Assembly (NCBI GenBank): GCA_008360955.1 | Contig: LUCM01011216.1 | Location: 263,898 to 327,897 of the forward strand | Direction: 5' to 3' | Origin: Fasciolopsis buskii | Lineage: Eukaryota > Platyhelminthes > Trematoda > Plagiorchiida > Fasciolidae | DNA length: 64,000 nt | Part shown: positions 34,601-46,233 of the stretch, piece after piece | How the letters are laid out: every line of letters begins with the position of its first letter | Numbering within the stretch: position 1 is the stretch's first letter | Notes under the pieces: model-generated | The model's database searches: none | Seen by the model: the letters and a program-made list of their open reading frames with translations, nothing else | What the model was told of the DNA's origin: nothing | Translations under genes and position numbers: made by a program

Positions 34601-37600
34601 AACTCGTAGAATTGTTAGTCACGGAAACAAGACTGTTAGCGGTTTCATTTTGTTGCTTTTTATTATTTTACATCTTAGATTATCAAGGTTCGCCAGCAAA
34701 TAATGAAACATCAAACCTCGCGCAGTAGATTTAACCAATAAGACGAAGATTCCAAACGAGCTGAGTCGAGCCCATTCGGCAATTTGTAGGCCAATAAATA
34801 AGCTGAGTTTTATAATCTAATAACTGTTTGTAAATACTTTTTTTCGCTTCGGCCCTGCCAACTTATTAAAATTATTTTCTCAACTGACAATATGCTACTT
34901 GCAAGTAAGCAATCGTGCACTGCGAAAGTGTCCTACGAGAAGGTTGTTCAGTTCCGCAAACAGCCGTATTTAGCTGAAACTGGTTTTTGGGGAATTAGTC
35001 TTCAGGTTATGGGTCGTAAGAGCGAATTTTCCTCAGCATGAAATTGTATAATACACTGATATGTGAAATCATGCGGACGTCATCCGAAAGGCGTCAGTTA
35101 GATAAGGAGTTGGTGACAATTTATAACTTTTTGTCAAATTGATGATACAACCTATTACTAATTAATTTATTTCACTTTCTTCGAGTTGACTGGTCAAAAC
35201 GTTTTTCGATGTCTGTAGTTAGGACTGCTACTCCATAAGTATTTCACGTGTAATTGGCCATGAATAAGATTATTACGTTATAAAAACGTCAGACTTGAAC
35301 AGCACAACAAGCGCAACGGACATGTGCTGCTTTTAATTCTCATTGGCAAGTTTGTCCAGTTTTACAAAATATTTTTTTTATTTAGCGGATATTAGCCCCG
35401 AAAGAAACATGAGCATTTTATTCTTATCACGAAACTAGTTTCACTTTCACCCCTTGGTCAAATGCATGATGAAAAGTTGTGCTGGTGAGTTGTGCATCAT
35501 TTATACCGTTCATCTTACCAAAGTCACAAACAAAAGGAATATTTTCGCCAAATGCATCAAACAAAAAGGTAAGACTATGCGAACATGCGCTCAAACCATG
35601 ACTGGCAAAAGTCGGAACCACATTAATTAGTAGTAGTAGCAGCAGCAGTAGTATCATGCTTTAAAATTTGTTCGAAGTGGGAATTAGTGCGTCCAACACT
35701 TCATATATGTTAACTATGTTCCGTATTGTATGATAATGACACATTGAACTGTGAGCGAATTCTATGATATTCCAAATTAGTCAGTGCAATGCCCTGGTGG
35801 AACGATTCCTAATGACCGTAAAAAATGGGCAACCTAGGTTGGATGTGTTAAGTTTACAAGTTGTACTGGTTGTTCAATTCGGGTTCACAAATCACGAAGT
35901 CCGCGAGCGTAAATCTCGTGGAACTATTAACCTGAACGTTGAAGCACGTCAGTAGTCAAGTCATGAATGGGCCGTCAAAATATTTCACTACTTTTCTGCA
36001 GTCGATCAGGAGATAAAAACAGTTGGTCCACTCCTCATTTCCTTTCCTAGAACTCGATGCTGAAATCTACCGTGACCCTATAGAAGACAGCCAGAGTTAG
36101 GCATGTTTACAGTTAGACACGTCAACGATATCGCAATGCAATTAGATTGATCTCTTCTGATAAACAATAATTTTGCACACCAGATATTGGCGGATTTTTC
36201 TGGTTCATTACGATGTGTAATCCAATGCGCTGAGGAACATAAACCATTTGGTCTTAATCTCATGAATGGTTGACGCATCTAGTTGCAGATAAACAAACAA
36301 ACCCTCCGTTTGGTTTAGCTGTTCATTTGCGTTAATTTCATCCGACCATTTATAGGATCCAAAAAACGGCATATACGTGTGCCCAAGCGGATCACGTGGC
36401 CCCACTGTGGACATGCATAGGCAGTGTGTGATGCACTGGCACACAGTGATGAATGAAAGCAATAGCACCACACATGTGATTCACAATGATGGATCCACAT
36501 GGATAGTATTTATGGATTTTGGAATGCCATATGGCCAGACTACAATCCTGGTACAGCTACGTAACATCTGTTACTGCTTTTTGTGGGTCACTGGATATAA
36601 TTTAATTAAAGAAGAATGACTGATACAGAATATGCCATGGACGATGACTCATGGGTACGAATTGGATGGAGGCAGACCGTTGTCCTCAAACAACTTGAAT
36701 ACGGCCAAAGGTAGATTGTACGCTAATAGGTTCGTTGGAACAGCTTGAATTCGATAGAATAATTTTACTGATATGGAGCTACAGTGAGATCAGGTGCCCC
36801 TCGGTCCTGGTTCACATCTTCTTACCGTCGATTAAGTACTCCACCTGGCAACAGTCTGTTTGCTGCTATTCCTTAGTGCCTTGTCTCCCCATTATTAATA
36901 AATATAAAATATAAGTAATATATTTGGCGTTAAATAAGAACAGATAGATGTTAAGGCGAGATCGCGAGTGTAATTGAAAGTAGTCGCATTGTGCAACTGT
37001 TCGGATGAACAGTTTTCACGATCATCCACACGGATGTTTAGTTCAGTAGGCAGTAGAGATCAGCTTTCTGGAGTATGAATTACTGCATAATTTTCACTCT
37101 CAGTCATATATGGCCAGGTGCATTTGTTTGCAAATATTGATTGAGAAAGAATGCTAAACTGTACTCAGGATTGTCCGTTTTGATTGGCCGTGTGAAGCTT
37201 AAGCCATGTGATAGGTATAATACGATCGATTTCTTGTTTTCATCCACTACTTTTCACCTGGCTTGTCTCTGCTGCTCACCATGGTTCAATTTGACAAGTA
37301 ACTTACTAATTAACATTGAACTGGGCAGTAATGAACCTCTTTTGTTCATTTTTCATTCAAAGTTTGTAACAATCGTCACGGTCAACCATCGGAGAACAAA
37401 AGCCAAACGGGCCGTACATATTATGTACTAGCAAGTGATTCGATTCTCGCGCTAATCTTTGCGGTCGTATTTCAGTTCGTTTGAAAAAAGACGAGTTACT
37501 AATGGCAGTGGGTGGTACGCGGAACTCGTGCATTTGTATCACAATTTACCGCAGATGTCTGGTTGTGAGATTTGGGCTTAGCAAACAACCTGATCAGTTT

Positions 37601-39177
37601 CATGGTCACTGGGGACGAACAGCTGTTGAAAGGCGATTCGCCTGCTGTTCCGCAGCACATCGGAATGGAGTGTCAATTTAGGTAAACCCCATTCACTTGA
37701 TTTCAGTAAAAAGTGCCACGTTATGTCCGTCACTATTGTCTGGAAGAGACTGGGATTTTTATCAATCATCAAGCGGGACCATCACATTGTTATCGGAGAA
37801 TACCGCTAACACGTAGACATGGCGCGCATTTCAATGTGGTGGGTGCCTCATCAGCTGCACTGTCAAAATGTACCGCTTTTAGCATTTCACAAACGGAGCT
37901 CGTTCCGGAGTGAACTGGGACATCGAACACCTGTTTCGTAACTAAATCAATCTTAGCGAGATTCCCACTTGAATAGGCTCAGTGATATTTGCCGACCACA
38001 TGGTGAATGGTTGGTTCCTGGAAAACCGTAATTAGCAGAAGTTTTAACAAATGTTAAATTGACCCAAGAGTTGTTTGGTTACAGCTGTCTCTAGGGGCTA
38101 CCTTCACTAAAACCAATGTAATTTTCAATTTCTAGTCCAAAGCAGCGAATGTTCTATGGGCACGTGTTCAAACGTTCATATATATGCTCCCGGGCAAATT
38201 TTGTTCACTCATCCAGATATTACTTGCAATATATACATATATATATATATAATCATCAGTTTGCAGTGCTGTACCAGGTACTAACGGACAGATTGGCTAA
38301 TTATAGTTCCTGTCCACTTAACGTTCAGTGGGCGCTTTCTACTTCCGAGAGTATGCACTCGGCAATTACACAGCTGCGATGGGGAAAGGAGAATTTTTAC
38401 GAGTCATTCTAAGCCAAGAGAAAAACGGGCCATCTGAGTTCCGTTTGTGCATCCGCCGAGGTTTTATGGTTCAAACAAACAGTTATAGCCAGAATGCGCG
38501 AATCGTTCATCAGCACAACCTTTGAGCTGTGCGGAAAATGACAACATTTAGTCCGTTAGGGAAAAGTTTCTAATGAACTGCAGCATTCGGACCCTGCATG
38601 GTAAATCAGCTAAGTTTTGGAGGTGCAACCACCTCGTCAAACATGTTTGACAAAGCCTGCGACTGGAATGATATCCTTTACAGACTACACGGAGGGGAAC
38701 AGGGCACACTGACGTAACCAATAAGATACGCGAGATCAAATTGCACACGCACGAAGTACATGAAATTCAGATAGAAGGGAATCGAGTCGCAAACTGGGGA
38801 AGAAATGGTGAATCCTCATTAGTTAAAAGATGTTTCCGCCAGGTGTACAAATAAAAGAATGCTCAGGTGACAATGACATCAGTATGTTTAGCTATTTTTG
38901 TTTGCAAAGCTGTACTTGATGAACGAAGTGCTTGTCTATATGTATGATAGCTCGGCAATATTAGATACACGTGTTGGAGAATATAATTAACAACCTGGTT
39001 GAAGTATGACAATCCAAGGATAGCATATCACACTTGTGATGACAATGCAATTTTCCCAACTGACAGTTGATGGCAGTGATTCACAGTGCAGCGCCGGCGT
39101 TCTGCTCTCAACTAAAACCCGAGGAATCAATTTGGTTCGTCTTATTTAACACCAACTATCAATAACATTTTTTTAAT
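31676..39177. other. Long unassigned stretch
   Basis: No supported gene in about 7.5 kb. Simple-sequence runs occur at 35627-35655 (TAG/CAG triplets) and about 38230-38252 (TA). A minus-strand frame at 36208-36471 begins with a hydrophobic stretch (VLLLSFITVCQC) and looks protein-like, but I found no second exon to confirm it. It is probably intergenic or intronic. Confidence 0.4.
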
Positions 39178-39342
39178 CATATTTCTTTATTAATGAAATA
39201 ACAACTGCGCATTGTTTTCATCCAAGGGGCCGTGGCCAACAGACAGCTATCAAGTGGGGAAGTTGAACGGCTATGGAGGGATTCGAACCCGCGACCTTCA
39301 CGTCGAAACGCCATAATTCTACCTGCTTAATCACCACCGTGA
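39178..39342 (-). mobile_element. tRNA-derived SINE, family 1, copy E
   Basis: The minus strand has a decayed box A (the head reads GGTGATTAAGCAGG), box B GGTTCGAATCC, body ACTTGATAGCTGTCTGTTGG and GGCCACGGCC, and a tail with ATTAATAAAGAAA. It is recognisable over its whole length although the head is the most diverged of the six. Confidence 0.88.
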
Positions 39343-41149
39343 CATTTCGAGATCGAGAAGCGAAAACAATCCCGAGAAAATCAATTACCAATGAAGCATG
39401 TGTCTACAGGCCAGACTCACTCCATATAATAATAAATTGATTCTTCCTACTCAAACTGTCAAAATACATGAGGAATTATTATAAGCAGAAAAGTGGTGGA
39501 CCTTAGCAGATTTTGAATGTACGCATTGGACACAAACCACGCTTTTGACACGGTCTGGTAGCACTCCTAACTGAATGAAGACGAGTGTTCGGATATTTTA
39601 GCTAAGAAAAACAACTGATCGGCTGTCCTAAAGACGAAACACGACGTGGTCAGATACAGTTTTCATATTTGGATCAGTTATGTGCCTGACAAAAGTAGAC
39701 AAACCAAATTTAACAACCAACAAAACCATTAGCTGAACATAATCCGTCGAAATGAGACGACCTTCTCGAATTGGATTTCCTTACAGTGTGACACACAATC
39801 CTATTTTGGTGGGGATTGTAAATCTCAGATTCAAGATTCGAATATTTCCGATCAAATTTTTATTGAATGTAATTCACCTCATACTTTGAATGTCTAATAG
39901 AGTAACCAGTATCAGCTGACTTCTTCTAGAACTCTGGGAGATCTAGAAGCCATAATGCCCACCGTACACGGCATGTGTGGATAAATAGTCAACAAAATCC
40001 CCGTTCGTTGACATCAACATGAGATATGTAAGTGACTGATCTCTGTGTCTCGTTCAAACTCATTTTGGCACTACAACAAGACTGTTTCGACCTGTTATCC
40101 GAGTTTCCTTCCCAAATGTTTTGTTTAAAAGCCTACACCTAGATGCATCTTACATGAGCACATCCCTGTGTGCCTATTGCCAGATGTTCTGTTGTTTGCA
40201 AAACTGAAACATGTGTTCACATATTCTTGTATTGTTTTGACGGAACTCTATACAATTTCAACATTACAGTGGAATGATCTAACCAAAGGTGTGTTCTATT
40301 TGAGGGGAGAAACATCGAGGAGTGTTCTCTTATTATGTGAAAGTCTAAAGAAGCACATGACAATTTCGCTGACTGAAGATAAGAAATTCAACTCCTCGTC
40401 GGCGGATCATGGAGCAAAACAGACGTCACATAAAGTCAACAGCAATTTTCTCATTGGCACACTATTCGGGTTTCCTAATTCCCCGTGTCAAGATTATACC
40501 GTGTATAAGGGGAGTGAATGGTGGCGAAACGTGCGTCTCTTCGAGGCCGGGGCAAGCTGATGCTCCGTGGTTCGCGCAAATTTTCATGAAAAGAAAAATT
40601 TACAAAACCCGGTACAAGGCGAGTTTATTTTCAGTGCTACACACGGGCCTAAACAAAACGCGGTTTACAAAGATTGGGTTAGGATGATCGAAACAGGTTA
40701 GTAATAAAAAATACTCGGAGTTCGGCAATGATGTGTCCACATGGATACTTTATGGTCAGTGATGAGTCGAGGAGAAAAAGACATGACACTGACAATAGAA
40801 CAGTCAGTGTACAAAACAATCAGGTGATTAGAACAGGACGGGGTAATCAGTTGCACTACATTCGAAATAATCGGGCCAGTTGGTTCCAAAATATCACGAC
40901 CTACCTAAATTACACAAGGATGGGATGTCCAATTCCGGACATGAGCAATTAGCCATTCCAAATCATGGCAAAATGGCTAGTTGAGATCATGGAACCAATC
41001 AGGTAACAAATTTCAAGGTTCAATCAAGGCGATATTTTTAAATTTGTAGATTTGATTAAACCGATGAATGTATCTGACAAATAAATGCACTCATTCAATG
41101 CATATTATCTGTTTGTCATGTAAACAGTTACGTACATAGGGATTGACAA
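39343..41149. other. Unassigned sequence
   Basis: A 130-codon plus-strand frame at 40168-40560 has no recognisable domain or splice support. The right end may include the unrecognised N-terminal part of the Penelope-like element. Confidence 0.4.
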
Positions 41150-41165
41150 GGAAACTTCAGAAACA

Positions 41166-41899
41166 TCTGTCGGACTGTTGATAGATAAACGGAAATGGCT
41201 TCTCGATATGTGCACGCTTAGAATTAAGTTCTCGTTTGACAGATATAGATACCGGTAATGAGAAGAAACAGTAATGAAATCCTTCTTAGATCATATGCTA
41301 GCGGAAATTTTCACGGCAGTACCAGAAAACGAGTCACTATCTGAACATATCAACAAAGTGACGTCCAGCAGGCAGTATGCGGACAACGTAAATTACATAT
41401 CCGACTGATTTCATAGAATCTGATGCAATTCTACGGGATTTCCGACCAGCTCATGAGGATACGGAATTCAATCTGGAAATGGAATCATTTGACTATCTGC
41501 CATTCTCAGATGTATTCTTACCACGTCGTCAAAATGGCTCACTTCGATAGTCAGTCTACCACAAACAAAACATGGATGGGGCAGCAGGTAGTTTCGCAAA
41601 GTTTTGTCACAACGAGTCAGAAAAGAAGTCTTACCCAATGTTAATCAAGCTGAGTCATCATGAAATGCACTACAGACGGAATTGAAGATGAACTAATAAA
41701 AGTGAAACAACCACGTCCATAGAACGCGTGTCCTGAAAGTTTCTTCGATAACAGTATGAAAATCAACAAAGACGAACCCGAGGTTCAGACAACTAAGAAG
41801 AAAGCCAAATACTTATCCGTACCTTTTAGACGAGACACCTTAGCAGCCTTGGTAAGTAGACTGCTTCCAGTGGCAATTCGGAATACGTTTCGCTATTGA
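41166..41899 (+). pseudogene. PLE reverse transcriptase remnant
   Basis: Frame 1 (41166-41400) carries LLDMCTLRIKFSFD, two stops near 41256, then SFLDHMLAEIF and motif C at 41376-41387, reading YADN where PLEs normally have YxDD, so the second Asp is Asn. Frame 2 (41422-41690) reads FNLEMESFDYLPFSDVFLPR and SVYHKQNMDG, matching the family pattern of FLDV-x-RxxDGSLxTSVYRKxT. Frame 3 (41723-41899) reads NACPESFFDNSMK, then KAKYLSVPFRRDTLAALVSR and NTFRY, matching the YPxxFIxxxMK and YLSLPFKGDxxSExxxRRL blocks. The agreement of several ordered blocks makes chance unlikely. Confidence 0.82.
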
Positions 41900-42335
41900 A
41901 CTACGTACTTTGTTCACATCTCAAAGGGTTCCCGTTTCGCAGAAAAAAGTCAAACTGTTTATGGATTTGACCGCTTACTTTGCGCACTAACTCACTTGGG
42001 TCTGTGAGGTAGGTTAAGCAGGTTGAGTCACAAGAACCTAATCTAAAGATATAAGGGAATGTCATCCGCGCTGTCTGAACAAAGGGGCGATACAGACTGG
42101 ACAAAAGACAATCATCATACACTTGATAGAATCGGATCAGCATATCAACGAGAATGATGATTTTCCTTCCGTCTACTTCGTTAGAGGAAGACCAGCGAAT
42201 TGGGTTAAAGGCCAAATCTTGTCCACATCCGAAGGGATCGCGATCTACCTGAATAATCTAGCTCTGCGAGTCCGGGAACAACACATAAGTTATTTGTATC
42301 TATCCTGCCCTTCAGTGCAAGTTAAGATTACGTAA
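41900..42335 (+). pseudogene. PLE GIY-YIG endonuclease remnant
   Basis: Downstream of the polymerase, a VYGFDRLLCA stretch is the probable relic of the VYxFxCxCGxxYxGxT start of the domain. After frame breaks, IRECHPRCLNKGAI (around 42050-42092) matches the RxxEHxPxxL helix. From 42123 an uninterrupted stretch reads LIESDQHINENDDFPSVYFV, then ILSTSEGIAIYLNN and HISYLYLSCP, matching the HLxExGHxID..FxVIY and EAIxIxxxxPxLCxQKxxVxxLxLPW blocks. The Glu in SEGIAIY aligns with the catalytic Glu. The domain normally nicks DNA to prime reverse transcription. Confidence 0.78.
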
Positions 42336-43040
42336 CCAGTGACTCAGTTTGACCGATACGACAAATGTGAACACATTATCTATCACGATGCCGATTAACC
42401 AGCATCCATGCAGACACATCATTTCGAACTCCAATTATTTGTTATTACTAATCAGTTTCGATCATCTTATCCCAATACCTATCAAACGTGTTGTATTTTG
42501 CCAGTTGTGAGGCACCGAGAAGAAACTTGTTTGCTACCGTGCCTTCTAATGTCTCAATCGGGAATCTTCAAGTATCAAAAGAAAGGTTTGTTCGGTCTGG
42601 TGAATGGTTCTCTTCAAGTAAAAATAACTTTTCTTTAGACCAAAAAACGCAAAACCTTCGGTATATGAGACAATAGAGGTTTACAAATGCGCAACTGAAG
42701 CAGACTTCTGCAGGTTAGATGTGGCGGCCCTTCTCCCATGAGTTCAATCTATTTTCTGTTTCTTTACAGCTAGATAAAGTACAAAGCTGCAAATGGTTAG
42801 TAACAGTACTAATGGTAGAGTCTTGCTTTCCTGGTTGGTGTACCTCTGAACCGACCACGAGTACAGATTGTCGTGTGGAAAACGTGGTTGGTCAAACATG
42901 TATCTAGAGTGCAAATACGGAATTTGTCGTTTGTAGACGAATAACATGCAATCCGCTAGTTCACAGCAACAGACGGCTGGAAACAGCCCATAAATCATTA
43001 CTCAAGTAGCATTATTCCCACAGCCAATGCTAACTTTTGA
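42336..43040. other. Unassigned sequence downstream of the PLE
   Basis: No recognisable terminal repeat of the PLE and no gene. Confidence 0.4.
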
Positions 43041-43135
43041 AACCACTACACCTGTTTCATCCACCTTGTCGGAATTGGGACACAAATCCGGGCCGAACGA
43101 TTGTGACCCGAACACCGTAGGCATTTGAGCCAACG
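43041..43135 (-). mobile_element. tRNA-headed hammerhead repeat, copy 3 (fragment)
   Basis: The minus strand matches the head of the foldback repeat: GGTCACAATCGTTCGG (same CAC-type loop), a box B-like GGATTTGTGTCCC, then AATTCCGACAAGGTGGATGA and AACAGGTGTAGTGG. The 5' half of the hammerhead (stem I strand and CTGATGA) is missing: sequence just after box B is joined to the stem II strand TTCC. The tail is not present beyond about 43041. It is a decayed or internally deleted copy. Confidence 0.65.
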
Positions 43136-45765
43136 GAAATGGTTCTCCATTTCTTGTCCAACTTCAGCCCCATCCTATGCTCCCTTTTTACGTGAATGAA
43201 CTTTACAGACCACAGACCTTCGCTGAGAAAATGGTCAACCTCCAAGTTGTGGTTGGTTCCTCTTTTGTAGGATTTCAGCAAAGTTATGGACAATCATACA
43301 CAGCATTAAGAGTTGACGGTTTTTAGTGATGGAGGGCTTAACACGACCTCCAAGCGGCTTGTTATGCAGCATCAGACTTTAGATTGGTCACATGATGGGA
43401 ACGATCTGTGGGTTGCATAACACGGGCTCCTAAGGATTCTATGTCATGAGGATTTGATGTATATTGGGATAGCCCAATAATAAAGAAACGAACTGATTGC
43501 CTGGCATGTGCCAATAAAGGATAGCTTCAAATCAGTCTTGACGATCACTTGTGCATACTTTCTCACGTAATCCGGATGTACAGTAAATAGCCTACCTAAA
43601 CTGTAGGTGTGCAGACAGTGCTGGTTCATGTGACCTGAATGGTTGACGTGAACCCAATAAGAGTTTCTATTGTAATTCCACTGTACATTTTTCAAACTCT
43701 CATCATTTTACGGCAACGCTTTCGTCCGAGGCTCAGACCAAACCGATCTTGGAAGGATCGGCAAGTTCCAGCACGTCTCCAAAACAACAGGATGGCTCAC
43801 TCAGTGTCACTGTATATAGGTATTTTTCTAAACTAATGCTATGTCAAGTTGGGCAAATAAGAATTCCTTTGAACCAGACATTTTTTTATTTGCATCTGTT
43901 ATGCCGACTGAGTAATCACTGCAGACTTTCACGATCAATGTCACAAAACGCTCAAAGTGTTTCCTCTCTGGAACTTATTCCTTTTCGTTTGTTGCACGCG
44001 AAACGGAATTAAATTCAATCCGACACCCCGTAATCGGCAATTCTATTCCTGCTCTCATTGTTTTATATTTCAGGCTGCCTGAATGTCCCATTTTCTTCCG
44101 CCTCAGTAGCTGCATTGACGAAAGAAAACGTAATTGCATCACAATTGAAATCTACGTGAGTGAAACCAAAGCAAACATCAAGTGCATAGAGGCGAAAGAT
44201 ACGTGCAACATTTGGACCACGCCTCCCGAATTTCCTTCAAATCTCTATATAATGTTAGTGATAGTAGTAATAATAGTATTAGTATTGGTAGTGGAAGTGG
44301 AATTGGTATTACCGTTTACTCTAACGACGTTTTTTAACAAGAAGGTTGAAATAGTTGCACAGGGACTCCATGGTTTATTGACGACTAGTTGGACGGAATT
44401 TTGGAAGAATGCAAATGGATCTTTTGGAGTTGTAAAATTTATTCAGAACACAATTCATTTGGTAGCAACAGAGCTCACCGTTAGAATTAAATTTAGGTTA
44501 AATTTAACATTCGAATACCAACGCATTTGGTACAACCATCAAAAGTTGATTTTCGGTCAGTGCTCCTTCATATCGCATCTTACTCCGCAACGTTGAACGA
44601 TTACACCTCGCGGACTGTTATGTTCAGCCACTTATGCATACAAACGGAATCTTCAAGCCAAAATTGGTCATCTCAAAAAATGGACGACCCAGCAGCAAAT
44701 TCGTGCAGATCGCTGAAATAGTCGATCTGGACGATGACATTGTAGGTGACACGAAGACCGGCCGGTCACGTGCTGTTCGATAAGGGTGTTTTGTTTTAGT
44801 TGATAAACCATTCTGTCTATTTTGGAATCGTACTAAGCTTGGCGTATTAGAAGCTCTACTGCTACAATGATCGTTACTGGCGTCTCTTTGATTTTGTTTA
44901 TTAGATTCACTCAGTACTGAAACCACAAAGAAGTACTCAATTCATTCATTAAATGAGTTCTCACAGAACCGGGAACTTCTAACACGTGTCATGTGCTGTG
45001 AACCATCGTTTCATTGACTATCAACTTTTTATCAAAATTCGTGTTTGTTTTTTTCGGTTCCAAGGTTGACTGAATAGTTGTTTTGACTGTTTCGAAATGC
45101 GTGGAATAGTAGTCGAAATAATTGCCTTTGGATGGTTGAACTTCCGGACTATTAGTACCGATTGCAGATAAGGCATGTGTTGTTTCCAAACACTCTATAT
45201 TGTTCTCGCATTGAAACCGTTTACTATTCTAAGAAATGTATTTTTACCAGCGCAACGCGTTGCTCAGTATACGTGCAGTTATATATGTTATTTTTTATCC
45301 AGTAGTGTTGTGGAATCTAAACTGTCTTTTGATTTTGGTTCACGGTAATTTTGGTATTTTGGCTGTCAAAATGATTGATAATGAGTAACTTGTCGAGAAG
45401 TTCCAATATGAGAACCACAAATACGAGGAGTGCATGCGAATAGATCCAATTTGTCCCTATGTCGTCGCAACCGTTGGACGAACGTTTTTCAACGATGCGA
45501 GAATTTCGGCCCCTTATAGTTCATGCATGGCGATTTTGTTTAATTGTGCTCATCCTTATCGCATTACAATCATGGTGAACCCAAAATTTCTGGTAACATT
45601 TTGATATATTGTATGGATTTTCAAATAAAGACGAGCTGCTTTATGAGATTTTGTAATCAAACCGAGAGGACGATTGCCCGCGTATAAAGTAAACGCCGAA
45701 ATATTTTCGACTATTTCATTTGGACTGCCTTATAGAGAAATGCACTACCGTATCCGGATATACAC
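43136..45765. other. Unassigned sequence with a triplet-rich run
   Basis: A region rich in (TAR/GTR) triplets at about 44255-44310 gives a false membrane-like segment (IVVIIVLVLVVEVELVL) in an open frame at 44156-44596. I see no gene. Confidence 0.4.
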
Positions 45766-46009
45766 CTGTGTAAAACGCAGGAACAGATGAGGCTGTTCAA
45801 ATTTCATCTCCTTCAATCTATCAGACAATAACCTAGTGGACGATAATTTCGCTTTCATATCCCGAATAGCTAGAATTTCATTTATTCCTTGAAAGTTACC
45901 GCTGAGCACATTGAGAAAACACAAGTTGGCGAACAAGCACTGTGCTCTCAAAAACAATTTGTGGTTACGCTTCAACTCCCCTAGCACACCCTCCATCCCA
46001 GTGCAAACC
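45766..46009 (-). CDS. Candidate coding exon, unrecognised (low confidence)
   Basis: A 244-base open segment on the minus strand after a good acceptor (a T-rich tract, GTTGTCTAG) and before a weak donor (CAG|GTGTAT); alternatively it runs to a stop at 45745. It starts with one base completing a codon and ends in phase 0. It encodes a charged, probably helical stretch (GVLGELKRNHKLFLRAQ, LAIRDMKAKLSSTRLLSDRL, KEMKFEQPHLFLRF). A central block LFANLCFLNVLSGNFQ is repeated in inverted orientation at 46180-46233 with codon-like differences. I do not recognise the family; host exon or unknown mobile element are both possible. Confidence 0.35.
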
Positions 46010-46179
46010 CTAGACAACAAAACAATTAACACAACACATTCTTGTGTATTCAGGTTATGCATCTAACACCATAAATCCCTTCCCCAACCATATTTGCATC
46101 TGGCTAATCCAAACCTTCTTAAATGGAATATTTCCAAATATATAATAAGGTAATGGCATGAGTACGAATCACTGAAACG

Positions 46180-46233
46180 GGGCTTGTTCGCCAACTTGTG
46201 TTTTCCCAATGCGCTCGGTGGGAATTTCCAAAA
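46180..46233 (+). repeat. Inverted partial copy of the 45.9 kb exon block
   Basis: The plus strand reads LFANLCFPNALGGNFQ and is the counterpart of LFANLCFLNVLSGNFQ encoded on the minus strand at 45889-45941. Twenty-three bases (GCTTGTTCGCCAACTTGTGT plus TTT) are identical. Beyond them the copies differ at seven or eight positions, three of which are silent third-position changes. The similarity does not extend upstream of the shared GCTTGTTC. Confidence 0.6.

Larger units (their letters stand above)
41150..42335 (+). mobile_element. Decayed Penelope-like retroelement (PLE)
   Basis: Penelope-like elements encode a reverse transcriptase fused to a GIY-YIG endonuclease, and both parts can be read here on the plus strand across at least three frame changes. 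Blocks in order are a pre-motif B segment (LLDMCTLRIKFSFD), LAEIF, motif C (QYADNVNYISD), a LPFSDVFLPRRQNGSL block, the NACPESFFDNSMK and KYLSVPFRRDTLAALVSRLL blocks of the C-terminal thumb, and the distal half of the GIY-YIG domain. The element is dead through stops (for example 41256-41258) and frameshifts. Terminal repeats and the 5' part of the enzyme were not found. PLEs are known in schistosomes. Confidence 0.82.

Noticed and set aside
36208..36471. Minus-strand frame with a signal-peptide-like start
   Set aside because: It starts at GTG rather than ATG, and the acceptor-like sequence inside it would remove the hydrophobic stretch. Evidence is too thin to call a gene.
37850..37880. CAGCTGATGAGG on the minus strand near 37855
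   Set aside because: No stem II followed by GAAA with matching stems was found downstream.
40168..40560. 130-codon plus-strand frame upstream of the PLE
   Set aside because: It was considered as the N-terminal part of the PLE polymerase, but no PLE block could be recognised in it.
44156..44596. 146-codon frame with a membrane-like segment
   Set aside because: The hydrophobic stretch comes from TAR/GTR triplet-rich simple sequence, and there is no other support.
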